Shown here one piece after another: positions 1 to 7,655 of a stretch of DNA of 64,000 nt. The position numbers and the translations under genes are program-made. The stretch comes from Terrimicrobiaceae bacterium (GTDB lineage: Bacteria; Verrucomicrobiota; Verrucomicrobiia; Chthoniobacterales; JAATET01): positions 1 to 64,000 of the forward strand of contig JAQTOP010000007.1 in the NCBI GenBank assembly GCA_028713285.1, read 5' to 3'. The stretch's first letter is position 1. Each line of letters opens with the position of its first letter. Under the pieces are notes generated by a model. It was not told the origin of the DNA and searched no databases. It saw nothing but the letters and a program-made list of their open reading frames with translations.

Positions 1-1
1 C

Positions 2-442
2 GTGATCGAGCGTGACGGCATCATCCGCCTCATGGGCCTGGACCAACCCCTCGACATCTTCCGACGGCCCAACGAACTCGACATCGCCAGCTTCGATGAA
101 GTCTGGGAGCGCGCCACTCCCCTGGATGATGGCACCCGGTTGCCCGACGCGATCGACCTCCTTGTCACCAAGCAGCTCACAGGCCGCGCCAAAGACCAGA
201 TGGACATCCTCTTCCTCGAGCAAAAAGCCGAGGCCGAGAGCCTGGGAAAACTCCCCACCGCCACCGCGCAGGAAGTCCGCGCCTTGCTGGGTCGCTTCCT
301 CACTCCGAACCTCGCCGCCGCAGCCTGCCGCCACTCCGACCCCGGCGTGCGCAAACTCGCCCTGCGCTATCTCGAGGAACTCGCCGCGGAGGGAGACCCC
401 TTCGCCGGCGACCTCCTCCGCGATCTCCGGGCGGGCGACTGA
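2..442 (+). CDS. Nucleotidyltransferase-like protein, 5' end outside window
   Basis: Only the C-terminal 146 residues are visible. The frame is open from the window edge, so the GTG at base 2 is probably internal. The stretch 'DLLVTKQLTGRAKDQMDI' followed by 'LFLE' resembles the C-terminal end of small nucleotidyltransferases, where a Lys-rich helix and a 'GRxKDxxDI' motif close the fold. A helical tail of about 70 residues follows. No catalytic GS...DxD motif is in view, so this is a family-level guess. It lies 59 bases upstream of pyrE on the same strand and may be cotranscribed with it. Confidence 0.6.
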   Translation: MIERDGIIRLMGLDQPLDIFRRPNELDIASFDEVWERATPLDDGTRLPDAIDLLVTKQLTGRAKDQMDILFLEQKAEAESLGKLPTATAQEVRALLGRFLTPNLAAAACRHSDPGVRKLALRYLEELAAEGDPFAGDLLRDLRAGD

Positions 443-501
443 TCACTTCCCCGCTTTTCCTGATTTCCTGATTTCCTCGCCCATCGTATTCCCCATTCCG
501 A

Positions 502-1086
502 ATGACCGAAGTCCTCGACCTCTTCCGCAAGACCGGCGCGCTGCTCCATGGCCATTTCGTGCTGCGCAGCGGGCTGCACAGCCGCGAGTTTTTCCAATGC
601 GCGATCCTGCTCCAGCACGCCACCATCGCGTCGCATGTCTGCGGACTGCTTGCCGACAAGCTGCGCGCGTTTGCGTGCGATCCTGCGGCGTCCACTCCGG
701 CCACGATTATGTCGCCGGCGGTCGGCGGCATCGTCGTCGGGCAGGAGGTTGCCCGCCACCTCGACACCCGCCACATCTTCGTCGAGAAGGACGGCCAAGG
801 CGGCCTCGTGCTGCGCCGCTTTTCCATCCAGCCCGGCGAGCGGTTTATCGTCGCGGAGGATGTCGTGACGCGCGGCGGACGCGTGCAGGAAACCATCGAC
901 ATCATCCGCGCGCACGGCGGCGTGGTCATCGCCGCCGGCAGCATCGTGGACCGCAGCGGCGGCCAGCTCCCGGACTTCGGCTGCCCGTTCGTTTCGCTCG
1001 TGCAAATGACGCCCGAGACGTTCGCTCCCGACGACCTTCCGCCCGACCTCGCCGCCATCCCGGCCATGAAGCCGGGCAGTAAATGA
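502..1086 (+). CDS. pyrE: Orotate phosphoribosyltransferase
   Basis: Converts orotate and PRPP to orotidine 5'-monophosphate, the fifth step of de novo pyrimidine synthesis, in the cytosol. The 194-aa length fits the short bacterial PyrE type. An N-terminal 'LRSGLHSREFF' segment matches the hood/orotate-binding region (usually SGxxSxxY/F). 'FIVAEDVVTRGGRVQETI' is the PRPP-binding loop of type I phosphoribosyltransferases with two acidic residues. 'SPAVGGIVVGQEVA' precedes it at the expected distance. The ATG at 502 lacks a strong ribosome site but is the only start that preserves the fold. The stop overlaps a possible ATG of the next frame. Confidence 0.93.
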   Translation: MTEVLDLFRKTGALLHGHFVLRSGLHSREFFQCAILLQHATIASHVCGLLADKLRAFACDPAASTPATIMSPAVGGIVVGQEVARHLDTRHIFVEKDGQGGLVLRRFSIQPGERFIVAEDVVTRGGRVQETIDIIRAHGGVVIAAGSIVDRSGGQLPDFGCPFVSLVQMTPETFAPDDLPPDLAAIPAMKPGSK

Positions 1087-1124
1087 TCCGTGAAAATGCG
1101 CGCGATACGGGACACCATTGCAGG

Positions 1125-1799
1125 ATGGCGATTACGATTTATCAGATGCCGCACAGCCCGTATTGCATCCCGATCACGCAGGCGCTGATCGCGTGCAACG
1201 TGGATTTTCTCACGATCGACGTCACCCCGCACACGAGAGAGGAAGTCATCGCTGCGAGCGGCGGGAAATTCTACCAGGTGCCGCTGCTGACCGATGGCGC
1301 GCGGGTCATCGGCGAATCCCGCGCCGATTCGCTCGACATCGCCCGCTACATCGACCGCAAATTTGCGCGCGGCCGCCTGTTCCCAAAGGTGTTCGAGTCG
1401 GCAAATTTCTGCCTCACGCGCTATGCCGAAAACGAACTCGAGGGCGCCGGCTTCAGGCTCTCCGATCCCTTTTATATCGATTCGATCACCGATCCGGTCG
1501 CGCGGACGCTCGTCGTGCGGCACAAGGAACGCGCCTTCGGCCGCGGCTGCGTCGAGGCGTGGAGGCGGGACCGCAAAGCCCTCGCGGAGAAGTTCGACGC
1601 GCTCCTCGGTCCATTCGAGACCACCCTGCGCAACAGTCCGTTCCTGCTCGGCGAAGCCCCTGTTTACGCGGACTTCGCGCTCTTCGGCGTGATCGGTAAC
1701 GCGACGTGGAACGGCTGGAACCGCCTGCATCGCGACCGCGTCTCCCTCGCCGCGTGGCGAAAGCGACTCACCGGTTTCCGATTTTCCACCAAAGGTTAG
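1125..1799 (+). CDS. Glutathione S-transferase family protein
   Basis: A 224-aa protein with a thioredoxin-like N-terminal half beginning 'MAITIYQMPHSPYCIPI'. The SPYC element sits where GST/glutaredoxin-type proteins hold the active Cys or Ser. 'GKFYQVPLLTDGARVIGES' carries the cis-Pro (VPLL) and the ES pair that binds the glutathione gamma-glutamyl group. The C-terminal half is helical, with 'YADFALFGVIGNATW' matching the GST C-terminal domain (D in the N-capping position). An in-frame ATG at 1083 overlaps the pyrE stop as ATGA and would add 14 residues; 1125 is preferred because the fold begins there. The substrate is unknown. Confidence 0.82.
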   Translation: MAITIYQMPHSPYCIPITQALIACNVDFLTIDVTPHTREEVIAASGGKFYQVPLLTDGARVIGESRADSLDIARYIDRKFARGRLFPKVFESANFCLTRYAENELEGAGFRLSDPFYIDSITDPVARTLVVRHKERAFGRGCVEAWRRDRKALAEKFDALLGPFETTLRNSPFLLGEAPVYADFALFGVIGNATWNGWNRLHRDRVSLAAWRKRLTGFRFSTKG

Positions 1800-1801
1800 G
1801 C

Positions 1802-3208
1802 TCAACGCCCGATCTTTCGCAGCGGCAGGCCCGAAAGCAGGTTCGATTCGATTTTTTCGAGCGACACGCCCTTCGTCTCCGGCACGAAGAGCAGGAAGAA
1901 GACGATGAACAGGACGTTGAGCGCGCCGTAGAGCAGGAATGTGTTGCCGTTGCCGAGCGTCATGAGCAGCGTGAGGAACGTCTGGCCGACGATGGCATTG
2001 GCCACCCAATTCGTCGCGGTGCTGAAGGTGACGCCGAGGTCGCGCCCGGCCAGCGGATAGACTTCCGAGCAGATCACCCAAATGATCGGGCCCGCGCTCA
2101 TCGCGAAGCCGATGATGAAAAGCAGCAGCGCGAACATGGCGGGGTAGCCCAGGCTGGGATCCTTCTCGACGCCGATGTTGAAAAGAATTCCGACCGTGAT
2201 CATGGCAGAGCCCATGACGACGAAGCCGGCATACATGATGGGCTTGCGCCCAAGGCGGTCCACGAACGCAATGGCGATGAACGTGGCCAGCACATTCGTC
2301 ACGCCGACGATGACCGTGCCCCACATTTGCTGGATCGTGGTTTCAAAACCCGCGATCTGAAAAATGCGCGGCGCGTAATACATGATGACGTTGATGCCGG
2401 TGAGCTGCTGGATGATTTGCAAGCCGACGCCGAGGCCGATGGCCCGCGCGAAATTCCGATTCGTGAGCAGCATCTGGAATCCGCTTTGCTTCACCAGGAG
2501 GCTGTCCTCGATCTCCTTCACCTCGGAGGCGATCTGCGCATCGTCGAGATGCATGCGCGTGAAGACCGCGATCCCGCGTTCCTTGAAGCCTTTTAGAAAC
2601 AGCCAGCGCGGACTTTCGGGCAGAAAGAGCACCCCCAGGAACATGACCGCGGCCGGGATCGCGATTACTCCAAGCATGATGCGCCAGTGGCCGCCGGTCA
2701 CTCCGCCGAAGGTCGCGTAGGACGCCAGCCAGGTGTCGCTCAGAAATGCGAGGACGATGCCGATCGTGATCATGAGCTGATACATCGAGATCATCGAACC
2801 GCGGATCACCTGCGGCGAAATTTCGGAAAGGTAAAGCGGCGCGGTGAACGACGCCACGCCCACGGCGATGCCCAGCAGGAATCGCGCGGCGATCAGCCAA
2901 TGCTCCGAATGTGCGAAGGCGCACAGCAGCGACCCGACGATAAAGATGATCGCGCTGATCAGAATGGTCTTCCGTCGTCCGAAGCGGCTCGAGAGAAAGC
3001 CGCTGATGAGCGTGCCGGCGACCGCGCCCCAAAGCAGCGCGCTGACGACATACTGGATGATGTCGTTGGAAATCTTGAATTCCGTCTGGATGAAACTCTG
3101 CGCTCCCGAGATGACCCCGACATCCAGGCCGAAAAGCAGGCCGGCAAGCGCCGCGGTGAAGCCGATGAAATAGACGATGAACTTCGGTTTTCTGACAGGG
3201 GGAGTCAT
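1802..3208 (-). CDS. MFS sugar:proton symporter (XylE/GalP-like)
   Basis: An inner-membrane sugar importer of the major facilitator superfamily, about 468 aa with 12 predicted membrane segments. The sugar-porter signatures are present: 'SRFGRRKTIL' in the loop between helices 2 and 3, 'RFLLGIAVGVASFTAPLYLSE' with 'RG' following, 'PESPRWL' after helix 6, 'QQLTGINVIMYYAP' in helix 7 and 'PETKG' at the C-terminus. The QQxTGxN motif suggests a hexose or pentose substrate. The ORF track start lies 13 codons upstream; the ATG at 3208 fits family length better, and an ATG at 3223 is another option. It sits 71 bases downstream of dltB and could be read through from the dlt operon. Confidence 0.9.
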   Translation of the reverse strand: MTPPVRKPKFIVYFIGFTAALAGLLFGLDVGVISGAQSFIQTEFKISNDIIQYVVSALLWGAVAGTLISGFLSSRFGRRKTILISAIIFIVGSLLCAFAHSEHWLIAARFLLGIAVGVASFTAPLYLSEISPQVIRGSMISMYQLMITIGIVLAFLSDTWLASYATFGGVTGGHWRIMLGVIAIPAAVMFLGVLFLPESPRWLFLKGFKERGIAVFTRMHLDDAQIASEVKEIEDSLLVKQSGFQMLLTNRNFARAIGLGVGLQIIQQLTGINVIMYYAPRIFQIAGFETTIQQMWGTVIVGVTNVLATFIAIAFVDRLGRKPIMYAGFVVMGSAMITVGILFNIGVEKDPSLGYPAMFALLLFIIGFAMSAGPIIWVICSEVYPLAGRDLGVTFSTATNWVANAIVGQTFLTLLMTLGNGNTFLLYGALNVLFIVFFLLFVPETKGVSLEKIESNLLSGLPLRKIGR

Positions 3209-3279
3209 CCGCCTTGCATACATCCCGGCCCCGCGCAATCCAAGCATTCAAACGGCCGGGCGGCGCATCGCCTCCGCGA

Positions 3280-4458
3280 TCACCTGAACCAGTGGCCGGA
3301 AAAAATGAGGAAGCCGAAGCACACGCAGTTGAACGTGAGCGCCGTGCCGAGCGCGCGGCTCGTTCGCGTGTCGGCGAGCCAGCGGGCGGTTTTGTTCCAC
3401 CGCTTGAAGCGGTCGTGGATGACCTGCAGCACGCCATGGTAGAGGCCATAGACAATGAAATGCCGCTCGAGCCCATGCCACAAACCCATCGTCAGGAAGG
3501 TCACGAGCAGGCCCGAGTGGGTGGCATGCACCGGGTTCTTGATCCAGCCGCGTTTCGTGATCCAGAGGAAGTAGCGCATGAACACGAAGTCGCGCAGCCA
3601 GTGCGAGAGCGTGATGTGCCAGCGATTCCAGAAGGCCTGGATGTCCGGCGCGAGAAAGGGCAGTTGGAAATTTGGCGGCGTGCGAATGCCCAGCAGATAG
3701 CTGAAGGCGATGGCGAAGGCGCTATATCCCGCGAAGTCGAAGAACAAATAAAAACTATACGCGTAGGTGTAGGAAACCATCGGTCCAATGCCGGTGGCGG
3801 ATTCGGCCGGCAGCAACCATGCCTGATAAATCCAGGCTGCGAGGACGAACTTGTAAAGCAGCGCGGTGAAGAAGCAGGCCGCCGCGTGGTCCATGTCCCG
3901 CACGAATTGCCCCGCCGGCCGCGGCGCGTCCCAGTCCATTTCGAAGCGCCGGTAGCGGTCGATCGGACCCGACGAGATTGTGGGAAAGAACAACAGAAAC
4001 ATGAGGTAAACCGACGCGCGCAACTCACGCACCGTTCCCTCGTGGATGCACACCAGCGCATCAATCGCGCGGAAGCTCAGGTAGGAAATGCCGACGAAGC
4101 CGACGAGGCTGCCGCCGCCGTGCTCGGGCAGCAATTTCGCCAGCAGCAGCGGCGCGAGCGAGAGCAGCAGCGCGGCGGTGAGCCACTGCTTCGAGACGCC
4201 GCGGCGGCGAAGCGCCAGGTAGATCCGCGCGACCAAAAATTGCGCGGCGGCGAAGGCGCAGAGCGTCGCGAGCTCCTGCCAGAAAGGATCGCCGACCTTG
4301 CCGTTGACGGGCCACGCGTATTGGACGACGAGCATGATCGCCGTCGCGAGGGCGATCCATCCTTTCACCTTCCGGCCCATCAGGCCGAGGACGACCGAGG
4401 GTCCGACGACGATGGCAATGAGGATGCCGAGGTAAACGAAATCGGCATACGGGGCCAT
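3280..4458 (-). CDS. dltB: DltB, membrane-bound O-acyltransferase
   Basis: A polytopic MBOAT-family protein (392 aa) that in Gram-positive bacteria moves D-alanyl groups from DltC across the membrane. The MBOAT core is clear: 'FWNRWHITLSHWLRDF' followed by a hydrophobic helix and 'MGLWHGLERHFIVYGLYHG', which contains the catalytic His of the 'WHG' element. It starts 3 bases after the dltA stop (4462) and is the last dlt gene of the operon. In an organism with lipid A genes the acceptor cannot be assumed to be teichoic acid. Confidence 0.92.
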   Translation of the reverse strand: MAPYADFVYLGILIAIVVGPSVVLGLMGRKVKGWIALATAIMLVVQYAWPVNGKVGDPFWQELATLCAFAAAQFLVARIYLALRRRGVSKQWLTAALLLSLAPLLLAKLLPEHGGGSLVGFVGISYLSFRAIDALVCIHEGTVRELRASVYLMFLLFFPTISSGPIDRYRRFEMDWDAPRPAGQFVRDMDHAAACFFTALLYKFVLAAWIYQAWLLPAESATGIGPMVSYTYAYSFYLFFDFAGYSAFAIAFSYLLGIRTPPNFQLPFLAPDIQAFWNRWHITLSHWLRDFVFMRYFLWITKRGWIKNPVHATHSGLLVTFLTMGLWHGLERHFIVYGLYHGVLQVIHDRFKRWNKTARWLADTRTSRALGTALTFNCVCFGFLIFSGHWFR

Positions 4459-4461
4459 GGC

Positions 4462-5955
4462 TCAGGCGCGGGCGGGGGTTTCGAGATCGGCCTGCAGCGC
4501 CTTGCGATCCGCCTTGCCATTGGCGTTCGTCGGGAATGCTTCGCGGAAGATCCACTTCTTCGGGATCATGTAGCCGGGCAGGCTCGAGGCGAGGTCCCGC
4601 CGCAACCGCTGGGAAAGCTCGAAATCGGATTCCCCGTTGCGGCCGGTCGCCAGCACGAAGGCCGCCATTCCCTCGACCTGTCCGTCTCGACGGAGCGGCA
4701 GCACCACGGCATTGCTCACACCCGCGAGCTGGCGGAGGTTCGCTTCGACGTCCTCAAGCTCGATGCGATGGCCGCCGATCTTCACCTGATGATCCATGCG
4801 ACCGTGGAAAAACAGCAGGCCGTCCCGCGCGCTTGCGAGATCGCCCGTCGCATAGCCGCGCAACCCGTCGATTTCGAAAAACCGCTCCGCCGTAAGGTCG
4901 GGCCGCCCGAGATAGCCCAAACCGACGCTCGGGCCGGCGATGAGCAGCTCCGCGCGCTCGCCATCCGCCACGGGCCGGCGATCCGGTCCGCCGGCATAGA
5001 CGCGCACGCCTGGCATCGCGCCGCCCAGCGGAACGGTCTCGTGGCGCGCAAGCAGCTCACGCGTCACACGGATCGAAGTCACCGCGACGGTGGCCTCCGT
5101 CGGGCCATAGGTGTTCCAGACTTCCGCGTCGGGAAAGCGGTCGAGCAATTGGCTGGCGAGCTGGTGCGGAAGCGCCTCGCCGCAAAATAGGAAGCGGCGC
5201 AGGCGCGGCAGGAGCGCCTGTTGGAGACGCGGTTCCGCGGCGCAGTAGGCGGCGAACGAGGGCGTGGAGACCCACACGGTGGGATTCGTCCTCTCGAGCA
5301 GCGCGAAGAGTTCCTTCGGCGCGGCGAGAATGTGCCGCGGAATGGAAACATGCCGCCCGCCCAGCAGCAGGGACGGGTAGAGATCCATCACCGACACATC
5401 GAATGTGAACGGCGTCTGGCCGAGAAACGTTTCGCACTCCGGCTCAAATCGTTGCTCGGCGATGAGCCAGTTCAAAAAGGAGAAGACGCATCGCCACGTG
5501 ATGACGACGCCCTTCGGCTCGCCCGTACTGCCGGACGTGAACAGGATGTAAAATGGATCGTCCAGCTCCGCCGGGCACGCCGTGGTCCTTTCGAGCGGGC
5601 CAATGGCGATCTCGCGAATTGCTGCGGGCGTCAATTCGGCCACGGGTTGCACTACCTGCCGGATGCGCTCCAGCCGCTCGGCGGGCAATTGATCGTCCAC
5701 CGGCACGTAAGCGCGCCCGGCCATTGCCGCGCCAAGAAAGCCGGCGAGCATTCCGGGCTCCTTGTGGCCGATCAGCAGAATCGGCGCCTTGCTTCCACCG
5801 GGCAGCGTGCGGAAATGCGCCGCCAGCCGCAGCGCCGTCGTCCACAGCGCGCCGCGCGTGATGGATTCCGCGCCGTTCGTGTAGGCGATCTCATCGGGGC
5901 TCCTTTTCGCGAAGGCCTCGATGCGGCCAAGAAAATCTGCGGGGGTCGTCAGCAT
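4462..5955 (-). CDS. dltA: DltA, D-alanine--carrier protein ligase
   Basis: An adenylation-domain enzyme (497 aa) that activates D-alanine with ATP and loads it on the phosphopantetheine of DltC in the cytosol. Motifs in order: 'LFTSGSTGEPKGVVI' (P-loop A3), 'NTYGPTEATVAVTS' (A5), 'YATGDLA' (A7), 'GRMDHQVKIGGHRIELEDVE' (A8) and the C-terminal 'PTNANGKADRKAL' with the catalytic Lys (A10). Length and motif spacing match DltA. The ATG at 5955 lies 4 bases after the dltX stop, so translation is probably coupled. A related amino-acid adenylation enzyme is possible in principle, but the neighbours make DltA the best reading. Confidence 0.94.
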   Translation of the reverse strand: MLTTPADFLGRIEAFAKRSPDEIAYTNGAESITRGALWTTALRLAAHFRTLPGGSKAPILLIGHKEPGMLAGFLGAAMAGRAYVPVDDQLPAERLERIRQVVQPVAELTPAAIREIAIGPLERTTACPAELDDPFYILFTSGSTGEPKGVVITWRCVFSFLNWLIAEQRFEPECETFLGQTPFTFDVSVMDLYPSLLLGGRHVSIPRHILAAPKELFALLERTNPTVWVSTPSFAAYCAAEPRLQQALLPRLRRFLFCGEALPHQLASQLLDRFPDAEVWNTYGPTEATVAVTSIRVTRELLARHETVPLGGAMPGVRVYAGGPDRRPVADGERAELLIAGPSVGLGYLGRPDLTAERFFEIDGLRGYATGDLASARDGLLFFHGRMDHQVKIGGHRIELEDVEANLRQLAGVSNAVVLPLRRDGQVEGMAAFVLATGRNGESDFELSQRLRRDLASSLPGYMIPKKWIFREAFPTNANGKADRKALQADLETPARA

Positions 5956-5959
5956 GGGC

Positions 5960-6106
5960 TCAGAACGCTTGATAGATGAAGGGCGGGGTCGTGTAGTTCC
6001 CGCGCGTCTGGAAATAAATCACGGCCAGGAGAATCGCCGCGTAGTAGAATAGCAGCGCGAGCAGCCGAAGGCGCGGATGTTTGATCTTCCACAACAAGGC
6101 GTGCAT
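5960..6106 (-). CDS. dltX: DltX, small membrane protein of the dlt operon
   Basis: A 48-residue protein hidden in the ORF track as the last part of an out-of-frame 333-aa ORF. It begins 'MHALLWKIKHPRLRL' (basic), has one hydrophobic segment 'LLALLFYYAAILLAVIYF', and ends 'FIYQAF'. A short basic N-terminus, one membrane span and a C-terminal FIYxxF motif are the hallmarks of DltX (DUF3687), which in Gram-positive species is needed for D-alanylation; its C-terminal peptide is thought to act as a D-alanyl relay. It lies between dltD and dltA, as in firmicute operons where dltX precedes dltA. Confidence 0.85.
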   Translation of the reverse strand: MHALLWKIKHPRLRLLALLFYYAAILLAVIYFQTRGNYTTPPFIYQAF

Positions 6107-6123
6107 GCGGAGCAGCGGGCGGT

Positions 6124-7344
6124 TCAGAGCGTCTTCCTCACGCTGCCGAGCCGGCCGTGGTAGAACGCGTCCGCGGCGCGATTGATGTAAATCCAGCCCT
6201 TGGGATTCGGATCCGCGAAACCAAAGAACTCGGGGTCTTCCTGGTGGCTTTTGAAATCCACAACGGGGAACCCGAATTTCTGCGCGAATTTGTGAACTTC
6301 GCCGTAGTAGTCCTGCCACGCAGTGGGCGAGGTTCCGAGCGCGCGGAAATAGCGGGCGTTGATCGGCGTGGAGACGATCAGCGGTTTCGCGCCGTATTGG
6401 TGGAGCACCGCGAGCATCAGGTCGTAGTCCTCCCATTCCTTGCTTGCACGCAGCCTTTGGACGAACTGCCGGTCGTTCGTCTTGTAGAGATAGGCCCGCG
6501 GCCTGCGCTCGACCTTTTTCCAGAGCGTCGAGCGGAATCCATACGGGTTGTCGCCCGACAATTGGCGGAATTCCTTCGCGCCATGGGCAAGGTCCCGCTG
6601 CCAGTCGATTTGCTCCGGCCTGGGGGCTGGCAGATCCACATGGAAGTGGCTGAGCGAGTGCTCGAATCCCACCCACGTGAAGACCGGATCGAGGACTCGC
6701 TGCACGCCAAGAAAACCGGTTGCCAGCCAGCTGACGACCGGTCGCACCGCATGGCGGGTCGGAGAGTCCTCGCAATTCACGGCGACGAATTGGGAAAGGA
6801 AGGCATTTTTCGCGAGACTGCCGGGATAGTCGGCCATGCGGCGCGCCAGCCGCTGTTTGATCGCCGGATCCAGATCGGGCGAAGCCAGCGCCGCCAGAGC
6901 GAGCTCGACGGAGAAATTTCCGTCGTAGGTCGGGACATTCGCCTCGGGGCGGAAAAACCATTCCGGCGTGAGGATCACGATGAGTCGTTTCCCGCGCAGG
7001 CGCTCGCCGAGCGCCGCAAATCGCTCCGCAATCAAGAGGGAGGTCACTCCACGGTCGCCGCTCGGGGCGACCCGAAAGCCGGTCGGCATCGAGGCGAAAA
7101 AGCGGTCGATGCGATTGTGCTGGGGATAGACCAGCTCGCAGCTTCCGTAAACGGGCAGGTAATCGCTGCGCTCCAAAACGCGTTCATCGGTCTCGAGTCC
7201 CAGCCGACTGGATTTCACATTCGCGAGCGCGAGCTGGTCGAAATGCCGGTCGAGCTTCGCCAGCGCATACGCCCGCACTCCGCCGATGACCGCGATGATA
7301 AAGAGAATGGCCGCGCAGGCAGCGAGCAGGCTGGGAGATTTCAC
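6124..7344 (-). CDS. dltD: DltD-like protein with altered active site
   Basis: A 406-aa protein with one N-terminal membrane anchor (about residues 5-27) and an extracytoplasmic SGNH-like domain. DltD carries D-alanine to its final acceptor outside the membrane. Support is the N-terminal 'LPVYGSCELVYP' (DltD usually GSSEL), 'NPYGFRSTLW', 'IVSTPINARYF' and the C-terminal 'KGWIYINRAADAFY'. Two things are odd. The residue after GS is Cys69 rather than Ser, and the region that normally holds a DxxH dyad before KGW reads 'FGFADPNPKGW' with no His. The catalytic triad of canonical DltD therefore seems not to be conserved. It starts 3 bases after the dltC stop. Confidence 0.85.
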   Translation of the reverse strand: MKSPSLLAACAAILFIIAVIGGVRAYALAKLDRHFDQLALANVKSSRLGLETDERVLERSDYLPVYGSCELVYPQHNRIDRFFASMPTGFRVAPSGDRGVTSLLIAERFAALGERLRGKRLIVILTPEWFFRPEANVPTYDGNFSVELALAALASPDLDPAIKQRLARRMADYPGSLAKNAFLSQFVAVNCEDSPTRHAVRPVVSWLATGFLGVQRVLDPVFTWVGFEHSLSHFHVDLPAPRPEQIDWQRDLAHGAKEFRQLSGDNPYGFRSTLWKKVERRPRAYLYKTNDRQFVQRLRASKEWEDYDLMLAVLHQYGAKPLIVSTPINARYFRALGTSPTAWQDYYGEVHKFAQKFGFPVVDFKSHQEDPEFFGFADPNPKGWIYINRAADAFYHGRLGSVRKTL

Positions 7345-7347
7345 CGA

Positions 7348-7587
7348 TCAAAGGCGGCTGCGGACATTTTCGACGATGTGTTGCGGCGTGTCCCAGGCCG
7401 CGGCGTCGAAATCCGTGAGGGGCACGTCCACCCCGCATTGCTGCGACACTCCCGCGAGCAACCGAACGATGCCGATGGAATCCAGCAGACCGCTGTCGAA
7501 GAGCGGCAGCGAGGGATTCCTGCGAACCTCGTCGGTTTGAACGATCTCTTCCAGCAACCCGAGCACGGTTCCTTCCACATCACACAT
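7348..7587 (-). CDS. dltC: DltC, D-alanyl carrier protein
   Basis: A 79-aa acidic acyl-carrier-type protein. 'LFDSGLLDSIGIVRLL' is the phosphopantetheine attachment site, with Ser37 in the D-S motif; the 'FDSGLLDS' form is characteristic of DltC rather than fatty-acid ACP. It would receive D-alanine from DltA and hand it to DltB. It opens the dlt gene run on the minus strand. A strong ribosome site (GAAGGGA) precedes the ATG. The 68 bases upstream separate it from a glycosyltransferase-like gene on the same strand, so the operon promoter is either in that gap or further up. Confidence 0.9.
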   Translation of the reverse strand: MCDVEGTVLGLLEEIVQTDEVRRNPSLPLFDSGLLDSIGIVRLLAGVSQQCGVDVPLTDFDAAAWDTPQHIVENVRSRL

Positions 7588-7655
7588 TCGAGTCCCTTCT
7601 TTGGCACAAGTCCGCGATTTTGCAAATCCGAGAGCGTCCCCGCCCGGAGACGGCG

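Noticed and set aside
300-2324. 674-aa minus-strand ORF across pyrE and the GST gene
   Set aside because: Antisense shadow: low-complexity Arg/Ala-rich text with no domain, while the plus strand carries recognisable pyrE and GST.
3214-5190. 658-aa plus-strand ORF across dltB and dltA
   Set aside because: Antisense of clear dlt genes; composition rich in Arg, Glu and His typical of mirrored GC-rich codons.
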